Shown piece by piece: positions 10,818 to 11,579 of a DNA stretch of 11,579 bases. The notes beneath the pieces were generated by a model. That model made no database searches, was not told where the DNA came from, and saw nothing but the letters and a program-made list of their open reading frames with translations. The stretch's first letter is position 1. Every line of letters starts with the position of its first letter. Source of the stretch: Betaproteobacteria bacterium (lineage in GTDB: Bacteria; Pseudomonadota; Gammaproteobacteria; Burkholderiales; SG8-39); NCBI GenBank assembly GCA_016713125.1, contig JADJPT010000048.1:1-11579 (forward strand). The letters are read 5' to 3'. The position numbers and the translations under genes are program-made.

Positions 10818-11579
10818 CAGATCATTCCCGCCTTGACCATCACCGCCCGCAGGCTGGCGAACTCGCGGTCGTCGACGAACTTGTCGAACTCCTGGCCGGT
10901 CAGCAGCGCCGGCGTCCACTGGTTCTTCTCCATCGACTCGGCCCAGGCCTTGGTCTTGGTGGCCTTGATGATCATCTCGGTCAGCGCCTTGCGCTGCTCG
11001 GCGGTGATGCCGGGGGCGCCGAACACGCCGCGCCAGTTGCCGATCTCCACGTCGATGCCCTGCTCCTTCAGCGTGGGCACGTCGACGCCCGGCAGGCGCT
11101 TGTCGCCGGTGACGGCGATGGCGCGCATCTTGCCGCTCTCGATGTACTCGGCGAACTCGCTGTAGCCGCTGCCGCCGACGGTGACGTTGCCGCCCAGGAT
11201 GGCGGCGGTGGCCTCGCCACCGCCCCGGAAGGCGACGTAGTTGATCTTGGCCGGATCCACGCCCACGGCGCGGGCGATCATGGCCGCCGCGATGTGCTCG
11301 GTGGAGCCGCGCGAACCGCCACCCCACTTGACCGAGGCCGGGTCCTTCTTCATCTGCTCGACCACGTCGGCCATGGTCTTGAGCGGCGAGCTGGCCGCGG
11401 CAGCACGAACACGTTGTGGCCTCGCTCGTCAGGCGGGCGATCGGCGTTGCCTGCGTCACGCTGACCGGCGGCTTGCCGGTGATGATGCCGCCCAGCATCA
11501 CCGCCCCCATCACCATCAGCGCGTTGCCGTCGCCCTTGCTGGCATTGACAAACTGCGCCAGGCCGATGGCGCCGGCCGC
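10817..11579 (-). CDS. tctC: Tripartite tricarboxylate transporter substrate-binding protein TctC, 5' partial
   Basis: Periplasmic solute receptor that delivers its ligand to TctAB. The gene runs off the right edge, so the signal peptide and roughly the first 65-70 residues of a normal protein of about 320 are missing. Readable sequence begins AGAIGLAQFVNASKGDGNAL, then GAVMLGGIITGKPPVSVTQA. Two close frameshifts near 11395-11430 disturb HNVFVLP and ASSPLKTMADVVEQM. From 11374 to the TGA at 10819-10817 the frame is continuous: VKWGGGSRGSTEHIAAAMIA, INYVAFRGGGEATAAILGGN, VPTLKEQGIDVEIGNWRGVF, then a C-terminus EFASLRAVMVKAGMI. These match the Bug/TctC family of periplasmic receptors. It is the promoter-proximal gene of the tctCBA operon; the promoter lies outside the window. 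The ligand cannot be told from sequence. Confidence 0.92.

Overview
The window is very GC-rich (long open frames on both strands, strong third-position G/C bias) and carries a housekeeping block typical of Betaproteobacteria. The sigma-70 protein has the Lys/Ala/Pro-rich N-terminal extension and the acidic middle segment characteristic of Burkholderiales. Together with a tctC-tctB-tctA transporter cluster and a GGDEF-EAL protein ending in the QGTGIA-type variant, this points to Burkholderiales, probably the Rubrivivax/Leptothrix/Ideonella or Comamonadaceae neighbourhood. The genus cannot be fixed by eye.

Layout. Plus strand: (1) the C-terminal part of a PAS-GGDEF-EAL protein (1-2110, N-terminus outside the window); (2) dnaG primase (2159-4035); (3) a strong sigma-70 promoter over the end of dnaG (4009-4036), a leader of about 240 nt with a perfect 11-bp stem-loop, and rpoD (4279 to about 6557); (4) a class III adenylate cyclase fused to an FHA domain (6610-7654); (5) hemH ferrochelatase (7679 to about 8690). 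Minus strand, convergent with hemH: (6) tctA (10260-8766), tctB (10817-10311) and the 5'-truncated tctC (from beyond 11579 to 10817), read in the order C-B-A as one operon.

The dominating oddity is that every gene, including essential dnaG, rpoD and hemH, is broken by many single-base frameshifts that often compensate one another within tens of bases. Family motifs are nearly intact once the frames are stitched together, and the indels are both insertions and deletions, several in G or C runs. This is best explained by uncorrected sequence errors, not pseudogenes. No single ORF therefore gives a complete product; coordinates here are whole-gene spans inferred by following the conserved protein across frames.

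Functionally, dnaG and rpoD form the core of the macromolecular-synthesis cluster (replication priming and housekeeping transcription). rpsU is not next to dnaG. On either side lie two nucleotide second-messenger genes: a c-di-GMP synthase/phosphodiesterase and a predicted adenylate cyclase. hemH makes protoheme, and the tct operon is a tripartite tricarboxylate-type solute importer. I found no tRNA or rRNA gene, CRISPR array, insertion sequence or prophage, and nothing I can defend as an undescribed system. The most interesting real signals are the rpoD leader and the cyclase-FHA gene beside rpoD.
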